DNA from: Roseiconus lacunae
GTDB lineage: Bacteria > Planctomycetota > Planctomycetia > Pirellulales > Pirellulaceae
Length of the DNA: 64,000 bases
Direction: 5' to 3'
Assembly: GCF_008312935.1 (NCBI RefSeq)
Contig: NZ_VSZO01000001.1
Coordinates: 1,302,001 to 1,366,000, forward strand
How positions within the stretch are numbered: the first letter of the stretch is position 1; every line of letters starts with the position of its first letter. The notes beneath the pieces were generated by a model. The model had not been told where the DNA came from, searched no databases, and saw only the letters and a program-made list of their open reading frames with translations. Positions 63,615 through 64,000 of the stretch are shown here, piece after piece. The position numbers and the translations under genes were made by a program.

Positions 63615-64000
63615 ATGACCACCATGAATTCCATGCGTTCTGCCTCCCAACACTTGATGCGACGGGTCGGCCGAAAGGGACTCTCGGCACTGCTCCTAAC
63701 GCTCACCACCGCGACTCCGGTGTGTGCACAAGAAACCGACACGAGCGGGTCAAGTGAGCAACAGACGGCGTTTGCCCCCGGCGTGGTAACGGTCATTCCG
63801 GGTGCCGCGAATCCGGACGAGACGTTCGACGGTCCGCTGGCATTGCAACGCTTCATCCAGTCGCACCCCGAGCTCGAATGGGATCCGACAACTTTCGAAA
63901 ACGGGCGCCCGCACTTTGATCCGCGATCACGAACGCTGATCGAAATGGCCAAGCAAGTGGTGTTGCGGCGCGAGATTTACTGCTTGGAATTTTCGTTCAA
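63615..64000 (+). CDS. Secreted protein of unknown function, 3' end cut by window
   Basis: An open frame from ATG 63615 runs off the window end; about 128 residues are visible. It has a signal peptide (RKGLSALLLTLTTATPVCA, cleaved before QETD), then a Gly/Ala-rich stretch (AFAPGVVTVIPGAANPDE) and a conserved-looking segment (QRFIQSHPELEWDPTTFEN, RSRTLIEMAKQVVLRREIYC). No family recognised. Alternative starts are ATG 63624 and 63633. It follows the Tat-exported gene by 370 bp in the same direction. Confidence 0.65.
   Translation, partial: MTTMNSMRSASQHLMRRVGRKGLSALLLTLTTATPVCAQETDTSGSSEQQTAFAPGVVTVIPGAANPDETFDGPLALQRFIQSHPELEWDPTTFENGRPHFDPRSRTLIEMAKQVVLRREIYCLEFSF

Overview
The window reads as one stretch of chromosome from a planctomycete, most like the Rhodopirellula/Pirellulaceae group. 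This is inferred from gene families, not from a search. The markers are a prepilin-like DUF1559 protein, a very large Ser/Thr kinase joined to an nSTAND-type NTPase and a sulfatase-modifying-factor domain, a sulfotransferase, a cysteine-proline repeat secreted protein, a PPi-type phosphofructokinase, a sigma-70 factor with an N-terminal MerR-like helix-turn-helix, and many uncharacterised FHA or membrane proteins. Shine-Dalgarno sites are sparse, and GTG starts that overlap the previous stop (GTGA, TAGTG) recur. I found no rRNA, tRNA, CRISPR array, phage or complete insertion sequence.

Layout. 1-11.2 kb: a U32 peptidase/RlhA-like protein cut by the window start, a PaaK-like CoA ligase, a DUF1559 prepilin-like protein, a serine esterase, a DinB-like protein, obgE overlapping coaX (which carries six in-frame 15-bp repeats), and a J-domain-like membrane protein. 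11.2-17.4 kb, minus strand: a tight operon of a membrane protein, a 63-residue membrane protein, TrkA and a fused 5-oxoprolinase. 17.8-19.7 kb: a lipoprotein and the Cys-rich repeat protein. 20.1-26.3 kb: a complete oligopeptide ABC importer, oppABCDF. 26.6-31.2 kb: an FHA-GAF-cyclase signalling protein facing a PhoD phosphatase and its upstream partner. 31.7-39.2 kb: central metabolism and nitrogen (PPi-PFK, EboE, argF, argB, proC, 2-oxoglutarate dehydrogenase E2).

39.2-40.4 kb is an unusual non-coding tract with an array of GGGGACA motifs: five in one orientation, then seven in the other. 40.4-51.4 kb is a surface or polysaccharide-like cluster: a tandem GT2 glycosyltransferase, an MsbA-type ABC exporter, a sulfotransferase, the giant kinase-STAND-FGE protein and another glycosyltransferase. 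51.6-64 kb: a periplasmic HtrA protease, a DksA-like zinc-finger protein, a 1431-residue FHA/coiled-coil membrane protein, the sigma factor with a strong intrinsic terminator, a Tat-exported unknown and a partial secreted protein.

A family of roughly 75-bp imperfect palindromes with the core GGTTTCGGTG lies between genes at five clear sites and in degenerate form at others. It resembles a REP/MITE-like family. Together with the GGGGACA array it is the most interesting repeated structure not explained by genes. Several genes share themes: arginine, proline, 5-oxoproline and 2-oxoglutarate around glutamate, and phosphorylation-dependent signalling through FHA domains, a kinase and a cyclase.
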